A DNA stretch of 64,000 nt from Lactiplantibacillus brownii (GCF_031085375.1 NZ_JAVCWF010000001.1:1922001-1986000); one strand, 5' to 3'; positions 25,251 to 34,185 are shown, counted from the first letter of the stretch. Made by a program: numbers and translations. Notes: a model not told the origin generated them from the sequence alone.

Positions 25251-26960
25251 CTATTCAGGTTCTGTTTGCTTTTGCGCGTAATAACTATCTTCAATCCGCT
25301 TGTATGCACCGGCATCGATCTTATCAATGGCCGTCGCAATCACTTCCAAGCTATGTGCGTAGTCATGTTCTTCATTAAATAGTCGCTGGGCTTCCACACT
25401 GGCAGCCTGCACGTCTTCATGATTCGTCTTGTAACGGTTCGCGTATTGCAACAGCTGTTCTGACAAGACGGCCGAATCAATTAAATCATTGGTTTTTTCT
25501 TTAAGTGTTGCCATATCGGACTGAATGACGATCAGTTGCTTCGTGATATCATCCATATTAATCACTAACTTATTGATATCATGATCTAAACGTTCAATTT
25601 CCTTAGTCACAACCATGAAATAATCCAAGTAATCTTTTGGCAAGCCAGGCAAGTTTAAGTTCTCCACTTGCCGCTTGATGGCATGGATTTCAAAATCAAA
25701 TCGTTGCAACGTGTCATGTGCCTTAGACTCTTCTGCAGCTAGGCCGGCAACACCATCATTAATCGTGACTTGTTCTTCTTCGATACCTTTTAATTGTTTA
25801 TCTTGTTCTGCATAGTGGTTAGCGATTTGACTAAAGATGGCTTGATGCGTCGTCAGTGCAGTCGTGTCCGCCTGATAAACATCCTGAATATTTTTCAGCT
25901 GTTCGCCAAGTTCACGTGTCCGTTCAACTTCATGATCGTTCAACGTATAGCTCTGTGCTAATCGATCTAACTCAACTTGTAAACGTTGATTTTGGTTCGT
26001 CGCATGCGTTAAAAACTGGCTGATTTCGTCTTGTTTTTGATCAACAACTGCTTTAGCATCAATCTCAACTTGCATGACGTCATACAAATGATCGATTCGC
26101 TTTTCAATGGCATGGTTACCAGCTTCAGCATCCGAGACCTTTAACGCCCCTAACAACTTGGTGTTGTCGGCAATTGCTTTGGTCAAGGCTTGAATTTCAG
26201 GTTCGATTTTAGCCACTTCAAAGTGAAAATGTTGATCGATCAATTGCCGATAACCCGTTTCAAGTTCCTTTAATTGATCCGGAAAACCACTCACTAAGTC
26301 CTTGTAAATCGGTGGAATACGGTCGATATCCATTTCTAAAGCACTCGTATCGTGCCGCAATTGGTCCAAGACTTGTTCGGCAGCATCGTGATCGCCAGCC
26401 TTCGCCAATTGAGAAAATTTGTCAAAGTCACTTTCTAAGTTCGCCAGCCGGTCTTCCAACCGGTCAATGCTTGGTCCAAAGGAAAAGTTTTGCGATAACA
26501 AAGTTTTCCGTAGATCCTGATATTTCTTTTCCAAACTCGCAACGGCTTTGCGGTGAGCTTGATCGGCATCATCTAATGCTTGTAAGCCTTCGTTTATTGA
26601 CCCAATTTTCGTTTCAATCACGGTCAATGAGGCGGTGACTTTTTTAATATTTTGGTTAGCGTCCATAAATTTAATACTGTGGGCGGCGGCGGTAATTTGT
26701 GTGAGGCGCTCACTAATGGCTGGCAAGCGTTCTTCACGCAAAGCCTGTCCATCATGTTGCAATGTTTCTAGTTTCGCCAATGATCCGCCGGTCAATCCAA
26801 GACCTTCGATTTTTTCAAAGTCAGTCGCCTGAGTCTGTTCAACTAACGCTTGCTGCCGCGTCGTTAACTGTCGAACTTGTTTATCTATGTACAGTTGAAA
26901 GCCTTTGATCGCAGCGTAAATCACAAGCGCGACAACCACAATACCGATTGCTACTTGCAT
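25251..26960 (-). CDS. ezrA: Septation ring formation regulator EzrA
   Basis: EzrA is a membrane-anchored negative regulator of FtsZ ring formation that also links division to wall synthesis. The 569-residue protein has one N-terminal TM helix (MQVAIGIVVVALVIYAAIKG), and nearly all the rest is predicted coiled coil rich in D, Q, L, K and H, like the spectrin-like repeats of EzrA. Usual length (about 560-570). ATG 26960 has AAGGGG. Its leader contains a GC-rich hairpin (27003-27033). Gene position before thiI and the desulfurase is conserved in bacilli. Confidence 0.93.
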   Translation of the reverse strand: MQVAIGIVVVALVIYAAIKGFQLYIDKQVRQLTTRQQALVEQTQATDFEKIEGLGLTGGSLAKLETLQHDGQALREERLPAISERLTQITAAAHSIKFMDANQNIKKVTASLTVIETKIGSINEGLQALDDADQAHRKAVASLEKKYQDLRKTLLSQNFSFGPSIDRLEDRLANLESDFDKFSQLAKAGDHDAAEQVLDQLRHDTSALEMDIDRIPPIYKDLVSGFPDQLKELETGYRQLIDQHFHFEVAKIEPEIQALTKAIADNTKLLGALKVSDAEAGNHAIEKRIDHLYDVMQVEIDAKAVVDQKQDEISQFLTHATNQNQRLQVELDRLAQSYTLNDHEVERTRELGEQLKNIQDVYQADTTALTTHQAIFSQIANHYAEQDKQLKGIEEEQVTINDGVAGLAAEESKAHDTLQRFDFEIHAIKRQVENLNLPGLPKDYLDYFMVVTKEIERLDHDINKLVINMDDITKQLIVIQSDMATLKEKTNDLIDSAVLSEQLLQYANRYKTNHEDVQAASVEAQRLFNEEHDYAHSLEVIATAIDKIDAGAYKRIEDSYYAQKQTEPE

Positions 26961-27002
26961 ATGAATACCCCTTACTTAAATTAAATTAATGGCTAATGGT
27001 TT

Positions 27003-27033
27003 GGTTGCGGATTCACCCTGCCGAACCGCAACC
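27003..27033 (-). promoter_or_regulatory. Hairpin in the ezrA 5' leader
   Basis: GGTTGCGG (27003-27010) pairs perfectly with CCGCAACC (27026-27033) around a 15-base loop. It lies between the ezrA promoter and start codon, with no T run after it. A stability or RNA-binding element is possible. Confidence 0.35.
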
Positions 27034-27071
27034 TTGCTTTTTGCTTAATTTCCAATTAAAATCTAACCTAA

Positions 27072-27077
27072 ATTATA
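27072..27077 (-). promoter_or_regulatory. ezrA promoter, extended -10
   Basis: Minus strand TATAAT preceded by TATGC; the -35 position (CTGATT at 17 bp) is weak. The start codon is about 105 bases downstream. Confidence 0.5.
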
Positions 27078-27131
27078 GCATACCCGCAATTATCAATCAG
27101 TATGAAATTAATAACTTATAGGAGGATTTTC

Positions 27132-27593
27132 ATGTCAGAGACACAAACTTCACTCATGAACCAACAATTAGACGCCTTACTTTATAACGAAACCAATTTG
27201 GTGGCTAATCTAGCCAACGCCAGTGCATTAATTAATGATACATACACAGACCTCAATTGGGCTGGGTTTTATTTATACGATTCCGCGACCGATAGCCTCG
27301 ATTTGGGACCATTTCAAGGTAAGGTCGCTTGCATGCATATCAAAGTTGGCGCCGGTGTTGTTGGGACGGCTTTTAAGGATCAACAGATCCATCGCGTGGC
27401 AAATGTCCATGATTTTCCCGGACACATCGCTTGCGATAGTGCCAGCAACTCTGAAATCGTCGTGCCGTTAACTAAAAATGGACATCAAATTGGCGTCATG
27501 GATATTGATTCCCCTTCCCTCGACCGTTTTACCACTGAAAATGAACTCGAGTTGGCCGAATTTGCGAAGATTCTCGTACAACACATTGACTAA
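27132..27593 (+). CDS. msrC: GAF-domain free methionine-R-sulfoxide reductase (fRMsr)
   Basis: fRMsr reduces free methionine-(R)-sulfoxide with thioredoxin. The whole 153-residue protein is one GAF domain with the family's LNWAGFYLY and HDFPGHIACDSASNSE segments. Two of the three family cysteines are present, C67 (resolving) and C101 (nucleophile). The third, expected in GVCG, is V77 (GVVG). The chosen start is ATG 27132, with GGAGG 6 bases upstream; an in-frame ATG at 27102 lies upstream of that site. The stop codon overlaps the rpsD -35 box. Confidence 0.88.
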   Translation: MSETQTSLMNQQLDALLYNETNLVANLANASALINDTYTDLNWAGFYLYDSATDSLDLGPFQGKVACMHIKVGAGVVGTAFKDQQIHRVANVHDFPGHIACDSASNSEIVVPLTKNGHQIGVMDIDSPSLDRFTTENELELAEFAKILVQHID

Positions 27594-27614
27594 GTAAGGT
27601 CAGCATGCTATGCT
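27586..27614 (+). promoter_or_regulatory. rpsD promoter
   Basis: TTGACT (27586-27591), 17-bp spacer, TATGCT (27609-27614). The -35 overlaps the last codons of the fRMsr gene. Transcription should start near 27621, leaving a leader of about 170 bases. Confidence 0.75.
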
Positions 27615-27620
27615 ACTCTT

Positions 27621-27793
27621 TGTGTAAAATAATGCAGCAGTGAGTGGGTAAGCTCGTCAACAGATTGGTGCCAAATTTTTGGTCAGTTAGTAACCTGCGG
27701 CTGCAATGGTGAAACCTGCAGTCCAATCTGAACGAATATCGAACTCACATCGGATTATTTTACTCCAACTAAAATTATTGGAGGATACAACAT
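27621..27793 (+). promoter_or_regulatory. rpsD leader, candidate S4 autoregulatory RNA
   Basis: The leader contains CCTGCGGCTGCA followed by an inverted partner ACCTGCAGTCC, among other possible stems. S4 in Firmicutes is known to repress its own mRNA by binding the leader, and a single-gene rpsD with a structured leader of this length fits. I have not matched it to a covariance model, so this is a context call. Confidence 0.45.
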
Positions 27794-28402
27794 ATGTCTC
27801 GTTATACAGGTCCAAGTTGGAAGATCTCCCGTCGTTTGGGAATGTCTCTTTCAGGTACTGGTAAAGAATTAGCTCGTCGTCCTTATGCTCCTGGTGATCA
27901 TGGTCAAGGTCGTCATTCAAAGCTTTCTGAATACGGTACGCAATTACGCGAAAAGCAAAAGTTACGGATGATGTACGGTTTAACTGAACGTCAATTCGCC
28001 AACTTATTTATCAAAGCTGGTAAAATCCGCGAAGGTAAGCATGGTGTTAACTTCATGATCTTACTCGAACGTCGTTTAGACAACATGGTCTACCGTTTAG
28101 GTTTGGCAACGACTCGTCGTCAAGCTCGTCAATTGGTAAACCATGGCCACATCACTGTTGATGGCAAACGTGTTGACATTCCTTCATACGAAGTTAGTGT
28201 TGGCCAAGTTGTCTCAGTACGTGAAAAGTCTAAAAAGTTAACGGTTATCACTGGCGCTGTTGAAGCCGTGGTTTCACGTCCTAACTTCGTTCAATTCGAT
28301 GCTGACAAACTTGAAGGTTCATTAACTCGTTTACCAGAACGTGAAGAACTTGAAGCAGATATCGACGAATCACTTATCGTTGAATACTACAACAAACTTT
28401 AA
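27794..28402 (+). CDS. rpsD: 30S ribosomal protein S4
   Basis: Primary 16S rRNA-binding protein that nucleates small-subunit assembly. 202 residues starting [16 protein letters not shown], with the S4 RNA-binding domain [23 protein letters not shown] (given by its ends) near residues 95-120. TTGGAGGA ribosome-binding site. Codon use is strongly biased toward frequent codons, as expected for a ribosomal gene. Monocistronic, as in Bacillus, with its own promoter, leader and terminator. Confidence 0.98.
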   Translation: MSRYTGPSWKISRRLGMSLSGTGKELARRPYAPGDHGQGRHSKLSEYGTQLREKQKLRMMYGLTERQFANLFIKAGKIREGKHGVNFMILLERRLDNMVYRLGLATTRRQARQLVNHGHITVDGKRVDIPSYEVSVGQVVSVREKSKKLTVITGAVEAVVSRPNFVQFDADKLEGSLTRLPEREELEADIDESLIVEYYNKL

Positions 28403-28413
28403 TTTCTGGTTAT

Positions 28414-28446
28414 TAAAAACGCGTCGCATTTGCGGCGTGTTTTTTT
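28414..28446 (+). terminator. rpsD terminator
   Basis: GC-rich stem (ACGCGTCGCA with TGCGGCGTGT) followed by seven T, 12 bases after the stop codon. Confidence 0.88.
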
Positions 28447-28466
28447 GTGTCTCGTGATAAAAAGCA

Positions 28467-28622
28467 TTGCCGCTCCGGTTGGCCTGGACTGATGTTGGAA
28501 CGTGGTGGCTACGTTTGTGAGCCAAGGGGCAGTCTCACAAGCCGGGCTTTCTCTAAGCTGGCAAGACCCCAGCAAAGAGAAATTTCACCACTGAGCCTCA
28601 TTCCAGACCAACCTACGCTAAC
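28467..28622 (-). repeat. Composite repeat copy B, module 1
   Basis: Reverse-oriented copy matching 18214-18368, 34027-34185 and 50250-50398. Its inner hairpin arms are TTTCTCT and AGAGAAA around CTGG and CCAG. It begins 20 bp after the rpsD terminator in the gap between rpsD and the convergent DUF1054 gene. Confidence 0.85.
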
Positions 28623-28664
28623 CCAGCGCCTCAATATTGATTGGGTTTTCGGGATATTAAGAGC

Positions 28665-28734
28665 CATAATCACTATCTAACATCGTAATGAACCAGTGGC
28701 TGCACAGCGAATGAACTGGTCAATGAAGACGGCG
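28665..28734 (-). repeat. Composite repeat copy B, module 2 with internal deletion
   Basis: Only about 70 bp remain. The left part (ACTATCTAACATCGTAATG, AACCAGT) matches one end of module 2 and the right part (GAACTGGTCAATGAAGACGG) matches the other; about 130 central bases are missing. The two ends still pair (ACCAGT/ACTGGT). Confidence 0.65.
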
Positions 28735-28798
28735 GCGTTTACGCTCTTGAACGTTAAGAGCTATTTGCAACCACCCACAATAGGCTAACTACCAATTA

Positions 28799-29419
28799 TC
28801 AGTCAGTCTTCAGCCTTAGTTTTGCCATAATCGCTAAATAAATCGGTAAGAGTGTTGTAAACGTTGCTTGAATATAAGCTAATTGACCCGCTTCATCCGC
28901 TAATAATGGTGAATCCAGACTAATCGCACGGCCAGCAACTAACTCGCTGTGCTTGTACTGCGCAAATTTATTAAGCACCCCATCAATATTGGCTGATGTG
29001 GCGACTCGCATTTCAGCGACCGTGTGATCATGACTAATTAAATAATCAGCGGGCAAGTGGCGATATAATTTTTGTAATTCCGCGGGGGTTAAACTAGCCT
29101 GTACCCTTACCTTACTTTCGTCCAACAAATCCAAATAGCAAAATAACCGATCCGGCCATAGTCCGAGTTCGAAATGTGGCAATGCCTTGTAACGCCGCGG
29201 ATCTTCACTAAATGCGACCCAAGTGTCGACCGGTGGATTTTTAAAACGTCGCAAGTGTTTGGCGATATGCGGGTAAAACGTCTGCCCACCTGCTTGTAGC
29301 ACGGGCAAAATTTGTGGCGTCACTGCCTCAAATTTTGGATCAATCACCGTTCTAATTTGGGTCATTCGACCGGCTAAGGTGGGGTCATTAAATAAGTCAA
29401 AGTCTGCTTTAGTAAACAC
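28799..29419 (-). CDS. DUF1054 family protein (YktB-like)
   Basis: A 206-residue soluble protein of unknown function. Family features visible: MFTKADFDLFNDPTLAGRM at the start, FYPHIAKHLRR, and VAFSEDPRRYKALPHFELGLW in the centre, the most conserved DUF1054 segment. The start is GTG 29419 with GGGA at 5 bases. No membrane segment. It faces rpsD convergently and diverges from the YueI gene. No function can be assigned from context. Confidence 0.85.
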   Translation of the reverse strand: MFTKADFDLFNDPTLAGRMTQIRTVIDPKFEAVTPQILPVLQAGGQTFYPHIAKHLRRFKNPPVDTWVAFSEDPRRYKALPHFELGLWPDRLFCYLDLLDESKVRVQASLTPAELQKLYRHLPADYLISHDHTVAEMRVATSANIDGVLNKFAQYKHSELVAGRAISLDSPLLADEAGQLAYIQATFTTLLPIYLAIMAKLRLKTD

Positions 29420-29500
29420 AACGTTCCCTGCTTTCGTTTTTCGCTTTTAACTCTGGAACATGCTACAATTGTATGATAATCGTAGAAAGGATGTTTGACA

Positions 29501-29962
29501 ATGGCTGACAAAGATATGCAACCGGTTGATCGGATTCAAACCGCGATGCACGGGACCCCACAACTCCACCCCGATGAACAGAATAAATATCTCGGGACAT
29601 TTCGCGAACGCGTCGAAGTTGCCGTCACCGTCTACCAAATCAAGCGCCATCACTACGTTGATCAACTCAACGTGGCCTTTACAATGCATCCGGATTACCG
29701 CTTGTACATTAATGGCAATCTTGATCAAGACATACTCGGTCCCTACCTGCAAGCTGCGGCGAAAGCTGATATTCAATTCACCATCAAGACGGATGATATT
29801 TATCGAACGGGCGATGCTAATTACGCCCTCGTCTTCACGGCTGATCAGGCAATCAACCAAGAGGTGATTGATATTGATCACCGTTATCAACCTGAATCCA
29901 AGCAACAAGCACACCCCAAAGAAGGGCACGGCTTGTTCGGAAAACTTAAAAAGTTATTCTAA
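29501..29962 (+). CDS. YueI family protein (DUF1694)
   Basis: A 153-residue protein of unknown function conserved in Firmicutes. It shows the family pattern: LNPDEQxxYLGTFRERV-like start (HPDEQNKYLGTFRERV), then YINGNLDQDILGPYLQAA and KLLF-like basic C-terminus. The chosen start is ATG 29501, which has AAAGG 10 bases upstream. The TTG two codons earlier would be too close. Divergent from DUF1054 and ended by a shared terminator with gshAB. Confidence 0.82.
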   Translation: MADKDMQPVDRIQTAMHGTPQLHPDEQNKYLGTFRERVEVAVTVYQIKRHHYVDQLNVAFTMHPDYRLYINGNLDQDILGPYLQAAAKADIQFTIKTDDIYRTGDANYALVFTADQAINQEVIDIDHRYQPESKQQAHPKEGHGLFGKLKKLF

Positions 29963-29964
29963 AT

Positions 29965-30010
29965 AAAAAGACAGCCACGGCCTTAGATTTGGTCAGTGGC
30001 TGTCTTTTTA
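29965..30010. terminator. Bidirectional terminator between yueI-like gene and gshAB
   Basis: AAAAAGACAGCCAC pairs with GTGGCTGTCTTTTT, with an inner GCC/GGTC pairing. A-rich and T-rich flanks serve both strands. Confidence 0.88.
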
Positions 30011-30011
30011 A

Positions 30012-32264
30012 CTACATTTCCGGAAATAACGCTGACAACAATTTTGCAGTCACTGGTTGCGCCGCACCAAACATTGGAAAACAATGCGGGTAAAGATAAG
30101 GTGCCGCATGAATACCCAGATAAACCGCCATTTCAGGATGCTCTGGCGTCAATTCAGCATATAAATTGGGAATCATGACATCGAAACCGGCAACTTTTAA
30201 CTTTAAATCTGCCGCTAACTTCTCGACCGCCGCGATATAGGACGGATGCATGTCCGCGGTTGCGTCCAAGACATCGGCACCATTACCAAAAGTGGCGTCC
30301 TCTCGCAATAAAATCTGTGTTCCTCGACTCACGACTGAATCCAAATCTAAATGGTAAGACTCTAACCGATAACGTTCGACCGTTCCTAACTTCAATTCCG
30401 ACTGAGGATACGCCAAGGCGGTGCCCCGTAGTTCGCGCGCATTCTTGCGGTCAAGTAGTGCCTGTACCGTTGAACGCCCATCGCCCACAATGTTAGCAGG
30501 GATTCGTTCGACAATGGCCTGTACTTTACCATCAATCACTAAGAAACGATAACTGGAGCCGACGATTAATGCTTCAGCCATCACCGACTTAGTTTGCTCG
30601 AATAACTGGCGGACGACTTGTTCAAATAGGGCTCGTTTGGGCATGATCCGGAAAGCAGCGACAGCTCTCGTCGTATCCGTCCCTTTCAAGACGATGCCAC
30701 CGCCTTGGGCATACCGGTCATAATCATCAATGAGCTGGTTAGCCGATCGATATGTCTGTGAAGCCGGCACCTGTCCACCGTGTTCAGCAATAATCTGCTT
30801 TGCAGCAACCTTGTGAGTCAAGACGGTCGTCAACGCCTGCGGATTCAAATCAGTACCACTACCATTAACGACAATTTGTGCTTGGTCAGCATGCGTCAAG
30901 CGCATAATAGCGGCATGCGCATCCACAACTGCGACCTTGATACCACGAGCTAAGGCTTGTTCCGCCAAAAGTTGACTGGATAGGTCAAGCTGCGTAAACC
31001 CTGGCAAACTAAAAGGTTTCGTTTGGGCTTCCGCTTGATACTGCTGCGCCTGCTTAGTTGCCCAGGCCAATGGATCAGCTTGGGCCGCAATTTTAGCACT
31101 AGGCGTCTGTTTAGGATCACTGACCCGTTGTTTCAAATGGGTTAATAAGACCGCGTCGCTAGCTGGTAAACCATGTGTTTTAACAAAATCCTTCAACGCA
31201 TCCAGCACTTGTAAAGCCGGCTGAGCTTGAGCACTCGCGGTCGTTGGATTCTCCATGGTGACTTGCGCACTTAATTGGTCGGCTTGCGCGCTGACTTGAC
31301 TGACCATCGCTGCTGGTAAGGCTGGCATCATCACAAAATAACTCGCCAATAAGCGAATGAATTCAATCGCATTATGATCCACACCAGTCGTGAGAGTTGG
31401 ATCAAGGTCGAGTCCCTGATATTCCAAATAATAAACGCCTTGTCGACCGAGCGTTGTCAACTGACCTGTACTGCGAAAACGAACCGGACCATCAAAATCA
31501 CTGATTGACAGTAATTTTTTGTTTTGAACATCGGCCTGCAACTTCGCGACATAGCGGTCAATCGACGTGTAGTCCCCTTTGACCTGACTGTATCGCCCAG
31601 CTGGCGCATGGACACTACTCCGTTGGCGTTTAGACTGCGTATCAGTAATTTGTAACGTTGGCGTGGCGCCAAATAAATATTGGATTAACCAATTCATGCG
31701 CACAAAACCTTGTGCCACTTTCAAATAAATGGCATTACGAAACTCAACATAACTTGAGTAATGTTGATGAAAGGTTTCTGAATATAAGCGCGTAAATAAT
31801 TGTTCATTAAAGCTTAAATTGACGTGGACGCCAGTCGTCATTAATTTGGTTATATCATAATGATTAGCTTGCTGCTGGCGCCGTTTAAAGCCCACCTCAT
31901 CGGCCTCTGACAAAGGAATCTGTTGCAGATCAGCTGGCAATACCGGTGTGCTTGATAACGGCCATAAATAGTCATCAGCTGCCAAAGCTCGGCGTGCGGT
32001 CGTATTTAATCCTGCCAAATACGCTAACAATTTAGTTAGATCTGACATTGCAGGCGTGGTTAATTTTAATTGTGTCTGAGCGAAAGCATTGTGGATCTGT
32101 GGATTCTGGCGCTGGTCGCCGAAAACTTTAGGATACGGTTGCATAGACAGGACGCCCTGTGCATTGACGCGTTGCATCGTGACTTCTAAGCCCAAATTCG
32201 ACTGGCTCACTAATGGCACCAATTGGTAGTGCATAATTGCTTTTCCGACTGCATCGACTTCCAT
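30012..32264 (-). CDS. gshAB: Bifunctional glutamate-cysteine ligase / glutathione synthetase
   Basis: One polypeptide makes gamma-glutamylcysteine and then glutathione. The N-terminal two thirds (about 1-480) resemble GshA-type ligase (SSNTPV-like GRYSQVKGD and RFRSTGQ segments, YLEYQGLDLDP). The C-terminal part (about 490-750) is an ATP-grasp domain (KGTDTTRAVAAF, YRFLVIDGKVQAIVERIPANIVGDG by its ends, AGFDVMIPNLY). I choose ATG 32264: the SD AAGGATGG lies about 8 bases upstream of it but runs into the ATG at 32276. Length 750 residues, typical of GshAB/GshF. It suggests the cell can make glutathione. Confidence 0.92.
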   Translation of the reverse strand: MEVDAVGKAIMHYQLVPLVSQSNLGLEVTMQRVNAQGVLSMQPYPKVFGDQRQNPQIHNAFAQTQLKLTTPAMSDLTKLLAYLAGLNTTARRALAADDYLWPLSSTPVLPADLQQIPLSEADEVGFKRRQQQANHYDITKLMTTGVHVNLSFNEQLFTRLYSETFHQHYSSYVEFRNAIYLKVAQGFVRMNWLIQYLFGATPTLQITDTQSKRQRSSVHAPAGRYSQVKGDYTSIDRYVAKLQADVQNKKLLSISDFDGPVRFRSTGQLTTLGRQGVYYLEYQGLDLDPTLTTGVDHNAIEFIRLLASYFVMMPALPAAMVSQVSAQADQLSAQVTMENPTTASAQAQPALQVLDALKDFVKTHGLPASDAVLLTHLKQRVSDPKQTPSAKIAAQADPLAWATKQAQQYQAEAQTKPFSLPGFTQLDLSSQLLAEQALARGIKVAVVDAHAAIMRLTHADQAQIVVNGSGTDLNPQALTTVLTHKVAAKQIIAEHGGQVPASQTYRSANQLIDDYDRYAQGGGIVLKGTDTTRAVAAFRIMPKRALFEQVVRQLFEQTKSVMAEALIVGSSYRFLVIDGKVQAIVERIPANIVGDGRSTVQALLDRKNARELRGTALAYPQSELKLGTVERYRLESYHLDLDSVVSRGTQILLREDATFGNGADVLDATADMHPSYIAAVEKLAADLKLKVAGFDVMIPNLYAELTPEHPEMAVYLGIHAAPYLYPHCFPMFGAAQPVTAKLLSALFPEM

Positions 32265-32402
32265 ATTTTTATCCATCCTTATTATCTTGATAATTTCGTT
32301 GTATCATACGGCACGCCATCGGTCAACGTTGAAACCAATCAATCGGCGGAAGTAACGGGAAATGCTATAATAATTAAGACTAGTTTTACAAGGGAGGTTA
32401 TC

Positions 32403-33683
32403 ATGCAACAACCATTAGCTTATCGGATGCGTCCCAAAACGATTGAAGAAGTCGTTGGGCAGCAGCATTTAGTGGGCCCGGGAAAAATCATTGCACGGAT
32501 GGTCAAAGCCAAGCGCTTATCTTCCATGATTTTATATGGCCCCCCGGGTACTGGCAAGACCAGTATCGCGAGTGCCATTGCCGGGTCAACAAAATATGCT
32601 TTTCGGATGCTCAACGCCGCAACCGATAGTAAAAAGCAATTACAAATTGTCGCTGAAGAAGCGAAAATGAGTGGCACGGTTATCTTACTGTTGGACGAAA
32701 TCCACCGATTGGATAAGACCAAACAAGACTTTCTGCTCCCCCATCTCGAAAGCGGCCGCATTATTTTGATTGGGGCGACTACTGAGAATCCTTACATCAG
32801 TATTAATCCCGCCATTCGGAGTCGGACACAGATTTTTGAAGTCCACCCACTCACGCCTTCGGATATTGAAACGGCCGTTAAACGCGCCTTAACCGATACC
32901 GAACGTGGTTTAGGTCAGTATCACGTTGATTTAGAACCAGCGGCCATGCATCATCTGTGTACCGCGACTAATGGTGATCTACGGAGTGCCTTGAATGGTT
33001 TAGAGTTAGCGGTCTTGTCATCGACTGATTCTGAACAAACTGGTGTGACGATCACTCAGAAAATTATCGAAGAATGTTTACAAAAGAAAGCCCTCTCCGC
33101 GGATAAAGACGGTGATGCCCATTATGATGTGATTTCTGCTTTTCAAAAATCGATTCGTGGTTCGGATGCCAACGCCGCCTTACATTACATGGCACGCTTG
33201 GTTGAAGCTGGCGATTTAAAAAGTATTTTACGCCGTTTGATGGTCATCGCCTATGAGGACATTGGTCTAGCCAATCCACCCGCATGCGCGCATACCGTCG
33301 CAGCCTGTCAAGCCGCGGACCAGCTTGGGTTACCCGAGGCTCGGATTCCGCTCGCCAACGCGGTCATCGAACTCGCCTTATCGCCAAAATCTAACTCAGC
33401 CATGGGGGCGATTGATGGGGCGCTCGAAAAAGTTCGTCAGGGCCATTTTGGCGATATTCCAGCGGATTTGAAAGACGCTCACTATGCTGGTGCGGCTAAA
33501 TTAGGCCATGGCGTCGGTTATGTCTATCCGCATGACCATCCCGGTGACTGGGTGGCACAGCAGTATTTGCCAGACGCCATCAAGGGTGCCGAATACTACC
33601 AGCCTAAAACGAACGGGCGCTATGAAACTGCCCTTGGGGAACAATACAAAAAATTATTAAAGGCTAACCAGCAAAACCGTTAA
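32403..33683 (+). CDS. rarA: Replication-associated recombination protein RarA (MgsA)
   Basis: A clamp-loader-like AAA+ ATPase acting at stalled replication forks. The sequence has PLAYRMRPKTIEEVVGQQHL, Walker A GPPGTGKTS, Walker B LLLDEIHRLDK, sensor 1 GATTENPY and the C-terminal region IAYEDIGLANP typical of RarA. Start ATG 32403, directly after GGGAGG; upstream in-frame codons lack a site. Length 426 residues. The next locus is a probable 6S RNA, a neighbourhood also known for rarA in Bacillus. Confidence 0.95.
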   Translation: MQQPLAYRMRPKTIEEVVGQQHLVGPGKIIARMVKAKRLSSMILYGPPGTGKTSIASAIAGSTKYAFRMLNAATDSKKQLQIVAEEAKMSGTVILLLDEIHRLDKTKQDFLLPHLESGRIILIGATTENPYISINPAIRSRTQIFEVHPLTPSDIETAVKRALTDTERGLGQYHVDLEPAAMHHLCTATNGDLRSALNGLELAVLSSTDSEQTGVTITQKIIEECLQKKALSADKDGDAHYDVISAFQKSIRGSDANAALHYMARLVEAGDLKSILRRLMVIAYEDIGLANPPACAHTVAACQAADQLGLPEARIPLANAVIELALSPKSNSAMGAIDGALEKVRQGHFGDIPADLKDAHYAGAAKLGHGVGYVYPHDHPGDWVAQQYLPDAIKGAEYYQPKTNGRYETALGEQYKKLLKANQQNR

Positions 33684-33706
33684 CATCCGCATCATCAGTA
33701 CAATCG

Positions 33707-33735
33707 TTGCAACTTTTATTTTAATATGCTAGACT
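33707..33735 (+). promoter_or_regulatory. Promoter of the 6S RNA candidate
   Basis: TTGCAA (33707-33712), 17-bp spacer, TAGACT (33730-33735). Expected start about 33742. It lies after the rarA stop codon and before no protein gene, so it points to an RNA gene. Confidence 0.7.
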
Positions 33736-33741
33736 AATAGT

Positions 33742-33935
33742 CGAAATTACTAAGGTGTGCGCATTGCTCTAAATAAAGTGTTGCCGAACAATTAATATTA
33801 CTTTGGGATTGGCTTCAGGTAGTAATCATAACATGCCTTATCATTTGGTAGTTAGAAAGCTATACAGCCGATCCCACCTGCTTGACGCGGGTCAATACTG
33901 AAGGGCGACTAACGGCACTACTAGTTTTTTTCGGA
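33742..33935 (+). ncRNA. ssrS: Probable 6S RNA
   Basis: 6S RNA mimics an open promoter and sequesters sigma-70-type RNA polymerase. Evidence: a dedicated promoter, no open reading frame, size near 190 bases, and position just after rarA as in Bacillus. The fold fits: imperfect closing stem between about 33755-33780 and 33900-33925, a weakly paired central part, a strong 11-bp upper stem (TGGGATTGGCT with AGCCGATCCCA), and a small hairpin on the 3' bubble strand (TTGAC ... GGTCAA). I could not run a covariance search. A different small RNA remains possible. Confidence 0.6.
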
Positions 33936-33948
33936 AGGAAACTTCCGT

Positions 33949-33976
33949 GGGTCAGGACTTGTCCTGGCCCTTTTTT
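33949..33976 (+). terminator. Terminator after the 6S RNA candidate
   Basis: Stem GGGTCAGGAC/GTCCTGGCCC with a TT loop, followed by six T. Confidence 0.88.
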
Positions 33977-34026
33977 GTTGACTGTAATCACGACCTAATG
34001 CCTCCATTGATATTGATTGGCATAGC

Positions 34027-34185
34027 TTACCGCTCCGGTTGGTCTGGATTAATGCTGGAACGTGGTGGCCACGTTTGTGAGCCAAAGAGCGGTCTCACAA
34101 GCCGGGCTTTTCCTAAGCTGGAAAGTTCACCAGCAAAGGAAAATTTCACCACTGAGCATCATCCAGCCCGCCCTGCGCTAGTCGG
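34027..34185 (-). repeat. Composite repeat copy C, module 1
   Basis: Reverse-oriented copy of 18214-18368. Inner hairpin arms here are TTTTCCT and AGGAAAA around CTGG and CCAG, differing from the other copies in a paired manner. It starts about 50 bp after the terminator of the 6S candidate. Confidence 0.85.
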
